Shown: piece after piece, positions 25,201-32,789 of the stretch
Numbering within the stretch: position 1 is the first letter of the stretch
How the letters are laid out: every line of letters starts with the position of its first letter
Assembly: GCA_032622095.1 (NCBI GenBank)
Contig: CP136062.1
Coordinates: forward strand, 136,624,960-136,688,959
Direction of reading: 5' to 3'
From: Siphonodentalium dalli
Lineage: Eukaryota; Mollusca; Scaphopoda; Gadilida; Siphonodentaliidae
DNA length: 64,000 nucleotides
The notes under the pieces: model-generated
The model's database searches: none
Told to the model about the DNA's origin: nothing
What the model saw: only the letters and a program-made list of their open reading frames with translations
Made by a program: the position numbers and the translations under genes

Positions 25201-28200
25201 GAAACCGTTAAATAAGCACCCACTTTTCCATCCTCACTGGCTACAGGCATCGCCCTGGAACAAATTATTTCATAGATCTTATTATCTTTGCCATTTTTCA
25301 ATTTTGATTGTTTATGAAACCCGATTTCAAGACCACAGATAGCTTTTTTGTTAATAAAATACAGCTAAAATTGATGATAGAGCATATACTTTTTCTACAG
25401 AGGCATAATAAAGTGGTTTATTTTCGCAGTGAAATATCTTAGTTGAAATGAAATTTGCCTTGATTGAGGATGCTAACAAGATAGAGTTCTGCCTCTTGGT
25501 ACACTCAAGCTATGTTCCGAACAATTTCATCAGATTTCTGTTCTAACAATATTTAGCTCCTTTTACTGTCCATGAAATGTGATAAGAAATTCTAAGTAAA
25601 TTGGATATGAATTGATAGAAGCTTTTCCTGACAGGTGTCCTCGATTCATATCTGTTATTTTATTCCTCGAAATCTATACAAAACTTACCAGGATGAGATA
25701 CACTTTCTTTAAGGTGTGAATATATGTTTTACTGACAATCCTCTGCATTACAGAAAGAGCAGATGTTGGAAGCACAGGAAATGTTCAAGAATTCCAACAA
25801 AGTCACCCGACCAGAGAAGGCTCTGATCCTCGGTTTCATGGCTGGATCGAGGGGTGAGTTGAAAACAAACTTTAATGCTTTCAATTAAGTCTGTTGTATG
25901 TGGTCACAATCAAGGCTACATATAGTATTCTGTCATTTCCAGAATGAGGTCCCCAGAGGGGAAATTTAGTGATGCTATCCTGCCCGGCAGGCTAGCATCA
26001 CCAAATTCACCCTCTGGGGACCTTATTCTGCATATGTCTCAACTGCTGTGGGAGACGTACGATCAGATCGAAGTTCCCCAGTTGAAGTTGATGATGTTCA
26101 CCCATTAGTCACTTCGATTATGCACTTTATCTTCTGAAAATTAAGGGATATTGAAACTGAACAGAAGGGAAAAAGTAACTAAAAACAATGTTAATTTGAG
26201 ACTTTTGATACTTCCCAGAAGATGAGGCCAAAGCGGAATTAGGTCCCCAGAGGGTGAATTTGGTGATGCTAGCCCACTGCGGGATAGCATAACTAAAATT
26301 CACCCTCTGGGAACCTCATTCTGCAAATGACAGACACACTATTTGCAGGCTTGGTGACAATATGTGACAAGAAAATATTTGTCAATAAACATTTTCCCCG
26401 GCATATTTCAGTCCAAACATGTGTAGTAGCTTCAGAATGAAAAACTGTCAGTTGCTTACCGAGGGTTGGCAGTCTCAATTTGGAGTGAAATGGTATCCAA
26501 GTCTGGATATAGTGTGCCTGATTTGCAGAATGAGGTCCCCAGAGGGTGAATTTAGTGACATATCCCGCACAGTGAGCTAGCATCACCAAAATCACCCTCT
26601 GTGAACCTCATTCTGTCGTCTTAAATTAATATTGTTTTAGTTACTTTTCCCCGTCTGTAAAGTTTCTATATCCCCTAATTTGCAGAAGATAAATTGCATA
26701 ATTGAGGTGACTAATGGGTGAACATCACCAACTTCAGCTGGGGAACTTCAATCTGATCCTAGGTCTCCCATAATATTTGAGGCCTAAGCAGAATGAGGTT
26801 GCCATAGGTTGAATTTGCTGATGCTAGCCCACTGTGTGGGTATTACTAAATTCACCCTCTGGTGTAGACTCCGACGAATCGGGCATTTGTGGCTCAAATG
26901 AAGCCTCGAATCAAGTCAGGTCAAGGATTTCACATCGTATCAAATCTCAAATCGAATCGTCACATTAAAATCCTAACAATATGTTTTCAGTAATTGGTTT
27001 TTGCAGCGTACCAAGAGAAGTTTTCCGACAACAAAGGCAACGCACATTTTATTCAGCATATGTTTACATACATTGGAATTCTCGTACCTTGTCAAACTCT
27101 TCAATCATGACCGGGAGAGGTACTAGATATACAACTGTTTTCGTCAATGGGTCGGCATTCACATTTTGACATTGTCATTTTTGGTGCAAATTGTACGATT
27201 ACATTACATAGAATGTTATAGTTTTGTCTCTGAACTTCCAAAGAAAGTATTGTTCACAAGTGCGATAACTCTATTACTTTATTGCGTTAACTCGTGAAGT
27301 TTGCCACGTGTTCTGTCATTGACTGGAGTCTTACGCAGCAATACCCATGCATTTGGTTAATTCTGCTTATTTTTCACGAAATGAAATGAGGTAATAAATG
27401 GTGTAACCAATATTCAAAATATAAACGAATCTCCCGAAGGATTTAGAATTGAATCGAATCAGTTGGACGATTTCGAATCGAATTGAATCTCGAACCTTCA
27501 TCAGAGTTTACTCTGGGGACCTCATTCTGCAAATGTCAGACACATTATATCCAGACTTGATGGGCTCCTAATGTAATTAACCTTCTGTATGATCCTTTTT
27601 CATTCTCTGAAACTGACATTGTTGTGCTATGACCATGGCTGCTAGAAAGTGGAATAAGGCCTTTACTATTTGAATATCAATCCTATGTGGTCACTTAGTA
27701 TTCCCTGTATGAATGATTTCTGTGCAAGATAACACGATGCAACTGCTATGAGTATTGTACCAGTAGGTGGCAATGTCACTATGTCTTTACCATTTCTATA
27801 AATACTGAATGACTTTTGTAAATGCGCATGTTTATGTTTATTATAGATCATTTTACAAAGTGTTTGACTATATGCATGGAAAATATATTGATCTGATGTC
27901 CATTTTCATAACGTGGTACTAGCATTTAAAGATATTAGTTAAATATATTAAACATTTGCACTGCAATAAATTTGTGTATGAACAGTCAGTTTAGTTCTTC
28001 CCAATGCAACTATTTTTAACAATATGCCAAAAAATTTAGTACATGTATAAGGCCATTGAAATTTAATTAAATGGTTTATGAATATCAATGGAAAAAAATC
28101 TTGATGGAGGCGAGATAAAAAAAAACCCAGTCAGGTCTTGACATACCGTTTGGAAATTATTCCACATGATCACTACTGAATGAAATTCCCATATATTCAC

Positions 28201-29103
28201 TTGAAATTATTTATTCCAATAAAACCAACATATTAATAATAGCAACCACAAGCACGCGAAGCACGCATTGGTGCTTATACCTTAGTTGCAGGTGAATGAT
28301 GACGTCATATAATTTTTCCTATGTTTTCTATAGCGATGAGCCAATTTCTGGCGGCGTGTACGTTTTTTTGTGAAATTGCCTCTTGACTTCCAGTTAGCAA
28401 CTGTCTGGAGATCGTTAAATTGCAGAATTGGCAGTGGACCGACGAGATGAAAATAAAATTGTCAACTTCACAACTTCTGAAGAATTACCATGTGATTTAG
28501 GCATATTAGTTTCATTTAGACCAATTTCGTTAATTAGCTTAATGAAAACCAGAGAAGATGTCATGGTACGGTTCATGGCGTCATTTGCATCATGTTGGAT
28601 TTGTGGGTCAGAATCCAGACAAGATTGCACAATCCATGACAATACTTATGTCGTCTTCACCGGGGCCATTGCATGTTGCTACATAAATTAATCTCAGTGT
28701 TATGTCACCATTAAAAAGCAAATTCGAGGCACAGCATGTGTGGTTGCTCCACTATGTGTCACATATGATTCATATTATCTCCATTATTCTCATTTTCATA
28801 TGCCATTGTGACTTATAGAACGGCTTGGTGAGAAGTCTGTATAAACCAACTAATTAAATTTGCCTAATCAAATAAATTTGTTGAAATTGTTACTGATACA
28901 TGTGAATTTTTTTTATTTTTACAGAAAATCCATGCCCAAATCAAGGAAACATTCTCAGCATTCGCCTTAGTGAAAATAGAGAGGTTGTAAAACAGGCCGA
29001 TGGGTCAGATAAAGCTATTGTTGTGGACATGTTTTTCCAAATGAACTACACCTCAGGTGAATGGAAGAGGATTCGGAAGATCCGTGATATGGAGGACACC
29101 TGA
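4064..29103 (+). CDS. NELFA: Negative elongation factor A (NELF-A), ten exons, N-terminus missing
   Basis: NELF-A is a subunit of the nuclear NELF complex that, with DSIF, holds RNA polymerase II in promoter-proximal pausing. Exons: 4064-4235, 5909-6070, 6600-6689, 8973-9097, 14880-14943, 20680-20810, 21491-21599, 23011-23426, 25754-25853, 28925-29103. All have AG/GT borders and compatible phases; summed length is 1548 nt (515 codons plus stop). From family knowledge, conserved blocks appear in the expected order: LNIEVEE, LPLECQFLNK, KRKPKSATLRADLL, DTTPYKG, GAKEAKRRRK (basic, possible nuclear signal), TPDYAAGL, a Gln-rich linker, then the strongly conserved QMLEAQEMFK, NKVTRPEKALILGFMAGSRE and MNYTSGEWKR C-terminus. 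Human NELF-A is 528 residues; about 75-85 N-terminal residues (the WLHNKLG and KLKLLL blocks) are absent and presumably upstream of the window. Identity is from remembered family sequence, not a search. Confidence 0.95.
4275..4690. repeat. Degenerate modular repeat (CCTGTGCACCTGCGATTATGA type)
   Basis: Phrases such as AACCTGTGCACCTACGATTA at about 4409, its partner near 4566, and GGAGTTATCCCTCTTTTT are shared with the modules at 12960-13450. The period is about 155-170 bases. Open frames here follow the repeat, not a gene. Confidence 0.65.
5064..5317. mobile_element. hAT-like foldback MITE (family A), short form, complete
   Basis: The ends CAAGCCTTGAAATAGTGTG and CACACTATTTCAAGGATTG are inverted copies. 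The 8-bp direct repeat CCACCAAA flanks the element exactly (5056-5063 and 5318-5325). Inside are two palindromic units, each containing GAATGAGGTCCCCAGAGGGT and its inverse. It is 254 bp long, identical in length to the copy at 22035. The 8-bp duplication suggests the hAT superfamily. Confidence 0.9.
5640..5875. repeat. Fragment of a GTCTGTCCATC / CCCATTGGGACAG element
   Basis: Ends in GGTGTCCTTAGTCCCATTGGGACAG, the same ending found at about 13553-13580, and carries GTCGGTCTGTCCATCTATG. Interpreted as the right-hand part of the modular element family at 12820-13590. Confidence 0.5.
5909..6070 (+). CDS. NELFA: NELFA exon b
   Basis: Starts after ttcctttgcag. The split codon G+TT gives Val, then KKITEVRTLPLECQFLNK, HLPQPIKHF, and the family signature KRKPKSATLRADLLLK. 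The donor is AAAT|gtgaga (phase 1). This is one of the clearest NELF-A blocks in the window. Confidence 0.93.
6600..6689 (+). CDS. NELFA: NELFA exon c, 90 nt
   Basis: Found by phase and homology. Acceptor ttactttag, donor ACAA|gtaagt. It encodes SSEVEKNKKN then HSVPLKMRSFAKNMNDT, which aligns with human AGVPFHAKGRGLLRKMDTT. Both ends split a codon (T|CC in, A|CT out), and its length is divisible by three, so the join to 8973 produces DTTPYKG, matching human TTTPLKG. Moderately diverged but the joins support it. Confidence 0.82.
6941..7775. mobile_element. GTCCCCCGAA-ended modular element
   Basis: Starts TGTCCCCCGAA and ends near CATTCGGGCAACATGTGGCC, the diverged form of the right end seen at 40745. 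The interior is about four degenerate modules with AACTTTAGTTTTAGT, TATGAAAATACAGGTCA and AGAGTTATGGTCCTTGTT. Confidence 0.6.
7790..8170. repeat. Dispersed repeat shared with 45950-46345
   Basis: GTAGACCATGGGAAGAAAAT, GATGATTAAAATGAAGAGA, TGAATACAAATG and ATATTATTAGGTGT appear in the same order and spacing in HECTD2 intron 3. Ends are undefined; family unknown. Confidence 0.7.
8395..8720. repeat. Two modules of the GATAACTTTAGT / GGTCAAGTTCAAATT family
   Basis: Modules about 165 bases apart carry GGATGATCACTTTAGA or GGATAATAACTTTAGT, then AGGTCAAGTTCAAATT and GGGTTC, then TTTTCACC. No coding content. Confidence 0.6.
8973..9097 (+). CDS. NELFA: NELFA exon d
   Basis: Acceptor ttatttcag. Encodes TPYKGLSSRN, then a Ser/Pro-rich stretch ending GRKEGGVK, equivalent to human LLRKERGVK. 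The donor AAG|gtatat is in phase 0. A 3.56 kb transposon (9165-12725) begins only 68 bases downstream. Confidence 0.9.
9165..12725. mobile_element. Large (3.56 kb) TIR element with CGCGTT subterminal repeats and internal duplication
   Basis: The left end CACACCTTCTCAAAATAAGT and the right end (read inverted CAGACCTTCTCAAAAGTAAT) match, and TA flanks both sides. The first and last 200 bases are packed with CGCGTT/AACGCGG motifs such as ACGACCGCGTTG. Internally, 9412-9575 resembles 11479-11610, and 10260-10450 resembles 12105-12290, so a unit of about 2 kb is directly repeated. A third partial copy lies at 10570-10800. No transposase is recognisable, and the 123-130 codon open frames (for example 9367-9759, minus strand) match nothing I know. 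Confidence 0.75.
12820..13590. mobile_element. TATACCCCCC-ended modular element
   Basis: The left end TTATACCCCCCGCAATGAAG faces the right end GGGGGGTATCCGTAGTC. GTCCGTCGTCCGTCCG follows the left end. The interior has three modules of about 170 bases with CCATGGGAACCTGTGCACC, ATTATGACGTCTGTC and GTGGAGTTATCCCCC. Confidence 0.65.
13764..13926. mobile_element. Partial hAT-like MITE (family A), interrupted by minisatellite
   Basis: Contains the palindromic unit (GAATGGGGTCCCCAGAGGGT ... GCTAGCATCACC) and the family interior CTAATTTGCAGAAGATAAA through GGGTGAATATCACCAACATC. It then breaks into the ATGAGCTATC array where other copies continue with GGGGAACTTCAATC. Confidence 0.75.
13927..14785. 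repeat. Minisatellite, 18-bp and 15-bp units (TATGAGCTATCATTATGG)
   Basis: More than forty units of TATGAGCTATCNTTATGN with regular 15-bp variants lacking one triplet. The central part, 14189-14626, is strictly made of multiples of three, so both strands stay open (145 and 128 codons). The translated products are simple repeats of MSYHYG or its antisense, so they are not taken as genes. The flanks are more degenerate. Confidence 0.95.
14880..14943 (+). CDS. NELFA: NELFA exon e, 64 nt
   Basis: Acceptor tcttcttccag. Encodes LLEIDQQPIGAKEAKRRRKVA, matching human LLDISELDMVGAGREAKRRRK. Two donors are possible: AAG|gttgca and GCAG|gttggt. Only the second (ending 14943, phase 1) keeps frame with the next exon, which starts with two bases of a split Glu codon. 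The basic KRRRK run is a plausible nuclear-localisation element. Confidence 0.88.
14991..15150. mobile_element. TTAA-type MITE (family B), short copy
   Basis: Inverse orientation relative to the copy at 21155. Starts ACCTTTCATGACGGGAGC, carries the palindromic pair TTCTCTTATATATGAG and CATATATAAGAGAATGCA, and ends CAGTCATGGAAGGG before TTAA at 15147-15150. The left TTAA is degraded to TTAC. Confidence 0.75.
15369..16244. mobile_element. TIR element, CAGACCTGTTTAAT / ATTAAACAGGTCTG, 876 bp
   Basis: Perfect 14-bp terminal inverted repeats. Subterminal AGGGAGATT and CGGGAGATT also face each other. It splits an older repeat whose halves (15295-15368 and 16245-16315) align with the continuous sequence near 37025-37155. 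Flanks share CCCAC on both sides but no clean 8-bp duplication. No transposase seen. Confidence 0.75.
16331..16853. repeat. Satellite trimer, 174-bp unit
   Basis: Three head-to-tail copies starting TGCGTCCCATCATTTCTAG at 16331, 16505 and 16679. Each carries TGCAATATAAGGTCAAACAC and GTGATGACCTATTTCTGAAA. Period is exactly 174 for the first two; the third is more diverged. Confidence 0.93.
16912..17471 (+). mobile_element. Helitron-like element with TC start and hairpin plus CTAG end
   Basis: Begins TCTAATATATATTTGAGG and ends with the hairpin CCCGTC-AG-GACGGG followed by TACCCAGCTAG, the TC...hairpin...CTRR layout of Helitrons. The interior includes AACACGGCTGGACCGATTTC and a GTAAACGGCGGGAGTACC minisatellite at 17107-17265. 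No Rep/helicase, so non-autonomous. Confidence 0.6.
17107..17265. repeat. Short minisatellite, GTAAACGGCGAGGGTACCGG type
   Basis: Six or so copies of GGTAAA[C/T]GGC[G/A]RGRGTACC, some followed by AAAACGTCATCGA, within the Helitron-like element. Confidence 0.85.
17473..18830. repeat. Helitron-like fragments and about 200-bp repeat pair
   Basis: Starts TCTACCATATATTTTGAGAC directly after the previous element's CTAG end and continues with ACTCGAAAACGGCTTTACCG. From 18360 a unit with ATGACCTTGGGCGATATCTC and TTATGTATGGTCAACTCGGG is repeated about 190-200 bases later, with TTAATGGATCGACCAAAGC occurring three times. Confidence 0.6.
18936..19687 (+). mobile_element. Two Helitron-like copies in tandem
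   Basis: Left ends TCTAATATATATTTTGGGAC at 18936 and TCTAATATATAATTTGGGAC at 19414. The second ends with the hairpin CCCGGAC-GAA-GTCGGG (19661-19676), then TCACCTGCTAT. Interiors share ATGGCCGGGAAAACGGC. Assignment to Helitrons rests on end structure only. Confidence 0.6.
19688..20679. other. NELFA intron segment, nothing recognised
   Basis: AT-rich intron without identifiable repeats, exons or RNA genes. Confidence 0.5.
20680..20810 (+). CDS. NELFA: NELFA exon f
   Basis: Acceptor actgatcag. Encodes AEAVDQQKKEKESG, a Thr-rich linker, and TPDYAAGLGLPGTS. The DYAAGL motif is diagnostic for NELF-A. The donor TCT|gtaagt is in phase 0. Confidence 0.93.
21155..21404. mobile_element. TTAA-type MITE (family B), complete copy
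   Basis: TTAA at 21155-21158 and 21401-21404. The ends are CCCTTCTATGAC and GTCATGAAAGGG. Inside are nested palindromes built from TTCTCTTATATATGCGAGTC and its inverse, then GCTGCACGAGCGCAGCTCCC. TTAA target duplication with CCC termini is the piggyBac pattern. Non-autonomous. Confidence 0.85.
21491..21599 (+). CDS. NELFA: NELFA exon g
   Basis: Acceptor ttttgttttcag. Encodes KITIPASPAVTSS, a Thr/Ser/Pro linker with SYLPSS (compare human SYLPSTPS and SYIPSS), and LTNP. The donor CCAG|gtacta leaves phase 1. A TTAA-flanked MITE (21155-21404) ends about 85 bases before the exon. Confidence 0.88.
21633..22400. repeat. Modular repeat with GGCGCGGGCTACAGGTCGTA, host of a nested MITE
   Basis: Modules of about 180 bases: GGCGCGGGCTACAGGTCGTA, ATGAAATTTGTCATG, TAGATGGGAACGAGTCATTT, then AAAAACATGGCCGCCAGC and CCATCTTGGATTT. 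The right end is CCTAAGTTGAGCTACAGTGT. A family A MITE has inserted in the third module. Related copies: 23920-24750, 31380-31590 and 56870-57040 (inverted). Confidence 0.75.
22035..22288. mobile_element. hAT-like foldback MITE (family A), short form, complete
   Basis: Ends CAAGCCTTGAAATAG and CTATTTCAAGGCTTG. The 8-bp target duplication CGCAGGCT is perfect (22027-22034 and 22289-22296), and removing the element restores the host module phrase GGCGCAGGCTACAGGTCGTA. 254 bp long. Confidence 0.95.
22905..22955. repeat. Small fragment of TTAA-type MITE (family B)
   Basis: TATCCTGTGTCAGTGCATTC, TCTCAAGTATGCAAGTCTCC and CATAGG match the family B left hairpin arm. It lies 60-100 bases before the acceptor of NELFA exon h. 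Confidence 0.6.
23011..23426 (+). CDS. NELFA: NELFA exon h, Gln-rich linker
   Basis: The largest exon (416 nt). Acceptor ttacatttttag; the frame opens ASSAPISTDQ. It encodes roughly 138 residues dominated by Gln, Pro, Leu and Ile, in place of the Pro/Thr/Ala-rich linker of the human protein, and ends GLSLT (human NLSLT). The donor ACC|gtatgt is in phase 0. The longer open frame starting at 22752 runs through the intron and is not the true start. Gln-rich low complexity replacing a Pro-rich linker fits a disordered tether. Confidence 0.92.
23444..23580. mobile_element. Short MITE (family C), ends GGTTATCATCAAC / GGTGGTGATAACC
   Basis: 137 bp with inverted ends and a second facing pair, TTTCCGAGATC and GATCTTGAGAA. 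Its left end is only 17 bases after the donor of NELFA exon h. A related right half ends at 46880, 38 bases before HECTD2 exon 5. Confidence 0.7.
23920..24750. repeat. Diverged modules of the CATGGCCGCAGCAGCCATCTT family
   Basis: Repeated phrases AAAAACATGGCCGC, AGCAGCCATCTT, TTGCATGACTAAATCCTTT, CACCTCTAGATGGGAGC and a right end GTTGAGCTACAGTGTCATTG. Same family as 21633-22400. Confidence 0.65.
24780..25753. other. NELFA intron segment, nothing recognised
   Basis: No exon-like, RNA or repeat signal that I could support. Confidence 0.45.
25754..25853 (+). CDS. NELFA: NELFA exon i, conserved C-terminal block
   Basis: Acceptor ctgcattacag. Encodes KEQMLEAQEMFKNSNKVTRP then EKALILGFMAGSR, nearly identical to the vertebrate C-terminal region. 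The donor AGGG|gtgagt leaves phase 1, joining to the last exon as a Glu codon (SR-E-NPCPNQG). Confidence 0.97.
25911..26353. mobile_element. hAT-like foldback MITE (family A), long form
   Basis: 443 bp. Ends CAAGGCTACATATAG and CTATTTGCAGGCTTG. Flanks GTCACAAT (25903-25910) and GTGACAAT (26354-26361) agree in 7 of 8 bases. Two palindromic units surround an internal spacer (CTGGGGAACTTC-type on the other strand) that the 254-bp form lacks. Confidence 0.88.
26498..27559. mobile_element. hAT-like foldback MITE (family A), long form, split by a nested insertion
   Basis: Ends CAAGTCTGGATATAGTGTG and CATTATATCCAGACTTG. Flanks ATGGTATC and ATGGGCTC agree in 6 of 8. Without the 26865-27510 insert the element is about 408 bp and contains the standard units and interior. 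Confidence 0.85.
26865..27510. mobile_element. 646-bp element nested in family A MITE
   Basis: It interrupts the MITE phrase CCCTCTGGGGACC, leaving CTCTGGTG (26857-26864) on the left and CTCTGGGG (27511-27518) on the right: an 8-bp target duplication with one change. Ends TAGACTCCGACG and, inverted, TAAACTCTGATG. Subterminal TCGAATCGAATTGAATC-like motifs occur near both ends. The 8-bp duplication suggests hAT. No transposase. Confidence 0.82.
27560..28924. other. NELFA last intron, no supported gene
   Basis: Open frames on both strands at 28415-28691 overlap each other, lack homology that I recognise, and are in an intron. No further repeat could be delimited. Confidence 0.4.
28925..29103 (+). 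CDS. NELFA: NELFA exon j, terminal coding exon with stop
   Basis: Acceptor tatttttacag. Encodes ENPCPNQGNILSIRLSEN, then VVDMFFQMNYTSGEWKR and a short basic tail ending EDT before TGA at 29101-29103. It aligns with human ENPCQEQGDVIQIKLSEH and FEMNYATGQWTRFKK. Confidence 0.97.
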
Positions 29104-30738
29104 TGTTGTGATGAAAACAGAATTGGTGCTGCTTGGGGGATTTATCAGAATAATTTTGGGTTGAATCAACCTCTAACATTATGTCTGTGAAGAGCGACAC
29201 CTGCTGTTGTGATAAAAATCAGAGTTGGTGCTGCCAATGACATTTAACAGAGTAGTCTGTGTCTGTGAATAGGTGGCCATGATAGGAATACAGAGATAGA
29301 GATGCTACATGTTTTTGCTATATCTGTGACTCAACAGAAAGTCACTTATCCGATCATCAGTGCGAAGGAAGTTCTAGTGTATTCTGAAAGTTCAGCTCCG
29401 CGATCTGAGGGATATACTGATATATGTATATTAGTTAAGAGACTAGTCACATAAATTATTTTGTTCAGTTGTGTGTCAAAATATAGTCATTCCATATATT
29501 TTGTGTCTTGTCAATGATTCTATGATCCACTTTGTACCAGTTCCGATGATCAGCTACTGATAGTATCAACTGTCATCATATCATTCACTTTGCAACACCA
29601 TTAACAGAGGATTCCTCTCATTACATTGGGTAGTGGTGGAAAAATTACCCGGGCTCCGCTTGGACAAGGCAAAAATTAATGGAATGATTTTTGTAAGACC
29701 AGAGTAATTTGAACAAACTTATAGTAAAAGTGCAATAATGATACAAGTTGACAACCCATTTTAGATGTGCCAAGGAAATGATGGCTTAGACCAATGGGTG
29801 AAAATATTTACAATATAAGGCCACTCAGAGTCTATTTCCAGTTTTTCGAAACCAAAACATTTTGAAAAGCATGCGTGCGTGCAAATATTGTTTAAATAAT
29901 TTTTCCTAGGAGGCATTTCGGATCAGCAGTCATAATCGGTACTTTTTAATCAATCTATTCATATTGTCAGGGAGCTGAAGGTATAGCTGGACGATCAAGA
30001 AAACGTCCAAGCAATTCATATTTAATCATAACACAGCCGGTCTATAAGCAATAATTCACTAAGGTATGTTCATACGAGAATAGAAGCACACGTGAGGGCA
30101 AATAGGCAGTCTATGTGCATTAACCACAGGTCTCCCGAACACATATTAAACCTTTGAGCATGTATTACTATATAACAACATCATTGATTGGTTAGATTTT
30201 TATACCAGTGATCATTCAGCGACTCTGTACTTAAAATAGTAACGTCACTGGGTGTAATTCCTGTGTAACTATATATAACTTGTGACATCATAGGAACTCA
30301 ATGTAATCATCTATTGAACATTGCAATGTCGCGGCAGGTCAGCGGTGACTTTGAACATTGTCATTGCACGACAACAGGAAATATTTTCATTCATGGTACA
30401 ATTTAGGATGTGAGGCAAGTAAATAGTTACATCCTTCATCAGAATCTTTCGATTTTGATGTCATAAAATACAGATACATGTACACCATGGAGACCTATGT
30501 ACAGCTCGGGCGAAAAAATGTGGTCATCATTTATACTGCATGTGATCCTACGATTTGCAGCAAAGTGGAATATTGATGGAAATCATCCGATATTTGTATA
30601 ATTATAATCATTCCCGCCTGCATGATTTATTTCCGATCACAGTCCTAATGACAAATTTAACTGACTGTGTGCTCTGAGTAAGCTATATATAGGCATATCC
30701 CGCAGCATATACAAAATGTATATATATGCTGTAATAAC
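29104..30738 (+). other. NELFA 3' untranslated region and spacer, no gene seen
   Basis: No coding exon recognised. Just after the stop there is an imperfect local duplication (GTTGTGATGAAAACAGA near 29105 and a similar run near 29203). No canonical AATAAA was seen in the first kilobase. An ATTAAA at 30145-30150 is a possible but weak polyadenylation signal. Confidence 0.4.
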
Positions 30739-30739
30739 T

Positions 30740-31360
30740 CATTGAACGACACCGTATCTATATATCTACATTACCTGTATATTTACACCTGTAAATCTAT
30801 GACCTGTTGTAATTCCTGTAACTGGAACTCCCCCCACACATTGCCAGAATACAGAGGAGATATTAATGGAGAATATCTATACAATTACAAAACACATGTA
30901 ATACATGGTAAATGTATCACTGATAGTCCGATACCAATGTTTGACACGTTTTCTCACCTGTAGTCAGCCTGAAATCCATGTGTGACAACCAAATCACATA
31001 ACCCATGGACTGTGATCATTGTATACCCCATAAGAACAAAGTTATCAATATTATGTTTTAGTATTATATTAACTCTATATGCACAAATCCATAATATTAT
31101 ATAAGTACTGCAATATAGGCATACCTGTATATTATCAGAAATATATTCAGTGATGATGCGCATGTCTGGAAACATACCTGTATAATCGCACCTGTAATTC
31201 CTGTAACTAGAATAATCGCCCCACATCACCAGAGTATATGTAGATATGGTAAGAATGGATAATTGTCTATCCATCATGGAATATATGGTAACTGTATCCC
31301 AGATGCCAATATGCCAATATTTGATACCTTTTCTCACCTGTAATTAGCCTGAAATCCAGA
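30740..31360. repeat. Direct duplication (two diverged copies, about 380 bp apart)
   Basis: 30740-30985 and 31120-31360 share, in order, ACCTGTATA, CACCTGTAA, TAATTCCTGTAACT, CCCCACA, CCAGA and then TTTTCTCACCTGTA and AGCCTGAAATCCA. The intervening part also includes CTGTATATTATCAG-type repeats. Confidence 0.65.
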
Positions 31361-31379
31361 AATTGCAGACCCACATGAA

Positions 31380-31590
31380 AACAGCCCGCATTTATTGGAG
31401 AAATGTTTTGAAAATTTACAGGCATGTTTAGGATCACCTCTAGATGGGAGCTATAAATTAAAACAATGGCTCCCAGCAGCCATCTTGGATTTTATCACTA
31501 AATACTTTGGCATGACCAACAGCCAACATTTTTCATCCAAATGACTAATGTATGACATTATCCCCTTTCCGAGTTGAGCTGCAGTGTCAT
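31380..31590. repeat. Module of the CAGCAGCCATCTTGGATTT family
   Basis: Contains GCCCGCATTTATTGGAGAAA, CACCTCTAGATGGGAGC, CAGCAGCCATCTTGGATTTT and GAGTTGAGCTGCAGTGTCAT, the same order as at 24420-24750. Confidence 0.7.
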
Positions 31591-31768
31591 TGACACTTTC
31601 ATTCCACCTCCACCCGACTCTCACACTAGTTGATGTCACATTTCACACAACATGTGCATACATGCCTGCAGACCGACTGTCTACAACCAACATCTAAAAA
31701 AAACTCTCGGCTGAGCATCAGTGGTTGATATAAATATCTTTAAAAAGTAAGTTCCCCCTTATATATTT

Positions 31769-31917
31769 AGAGGATATTACTTAGTTGGTTTGATATTAGG
31801 CCTGATATCAGCCTGAGGTAATCTCATATCAGCCTGAGACCAAAGGTTGAAGGCTGGAATGAGGTTACCGAGGGCTGATATCAGGCCTAATGTCAAACCA
31901 ACCAAGTAATATCCTCT
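31769..31917. mobile_element. Foldback MITE with 45-bp arms
   Basis: Arms beginning AGAGGATATTACTTAGTTGG and ending in GGCCTGATATCAGCC face each other with two mismatches in about 45 bases around a 59-bp loop. Followed at about 32005-32090 by a tandem of GATGTCGTAAAATGATATTAC. Confidence 0.85.
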
Positions 31918-32099
31918 TTAACTGACAACTCTTTCAAATGAGTGACATCATAAAAATCGATATCTACACATTATTTAACAGTGAAGTAGATTTATGGCAT
32001 GTCATAAAACCATATTACTTGGTTTGTGATGTCGTAAAATGATATTACTCAGATTGGTGATGTCGTAAAATGATATTACTTGGTTTAAGGGCAAATTGA

Positions 32100-32750
32100 A
32101 GCGATATTCACATAGTTCGATAACAGGCCGTTCTGGACAAAAATGTCATATCTAATTAATAATCAAGAATATCTTCAGATGTGGTTATCGGAATTCGATG
32201 ATACATTATATACCCATGATATATACTTCAACGCTTTCAGAATGTTTCAAGCCAACGATTTGTACTAATTATACCCATAGTAATGGCAAAAATGATTCAG
32301 CATGACCTTAGTGTGACAGAGAAATCTCACCTTAAGGTCAGATAATCATGCCAAACACTTGATAGCCTTGGTTCAGCCTAAATATGGCAGCTTCAGTCTC
32401 ATAAAAGAAGCTGATTCGCTGTTGAAATGCTTTATACGTATTCTTACCAAATTTTATGGACTTAAAACCTGTATGATATTAATATCACCTTACATACCAC
32501 ACAAATGAGGCAGTATATTTTATGTAGAGTAAGGGGCGTAATACAGGTGCACTTTGGGTGCAGGAGTTACCCATTCAGTGAGACTCAACAGTCAGGGTTT
32601 TCACTCACATTCACAACAAAATACTAAAGGGACTCCAGGCCTTTGAAATGGGTTCATGTGAAATAACATAAACGTCTAAAATAACTACATTTATCATCAA
32701 CAAGTACATGAAAAAATAGACTGTTCTTATTATGCCACTGCCCCTGTTAC
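32100..32750. other. Intergenic, nothing recognised
   Basis: No gene or bounded repeat was seen. Ends at a run of about 20 C (32751-32770). Confidence 0.4.
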
Positions 32751-32789
32751 CCCCCCCCCCCCCCCCCCCCATACAAACATTTCAGTATG

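Noticed and set aside
28415-28691. Overlapping open frames on both strands in the last NELFA intron
   Set aside because: No family recognised, and not needed for the NELFA reading frame. An alternative exon cannot be excluded without transcripts.
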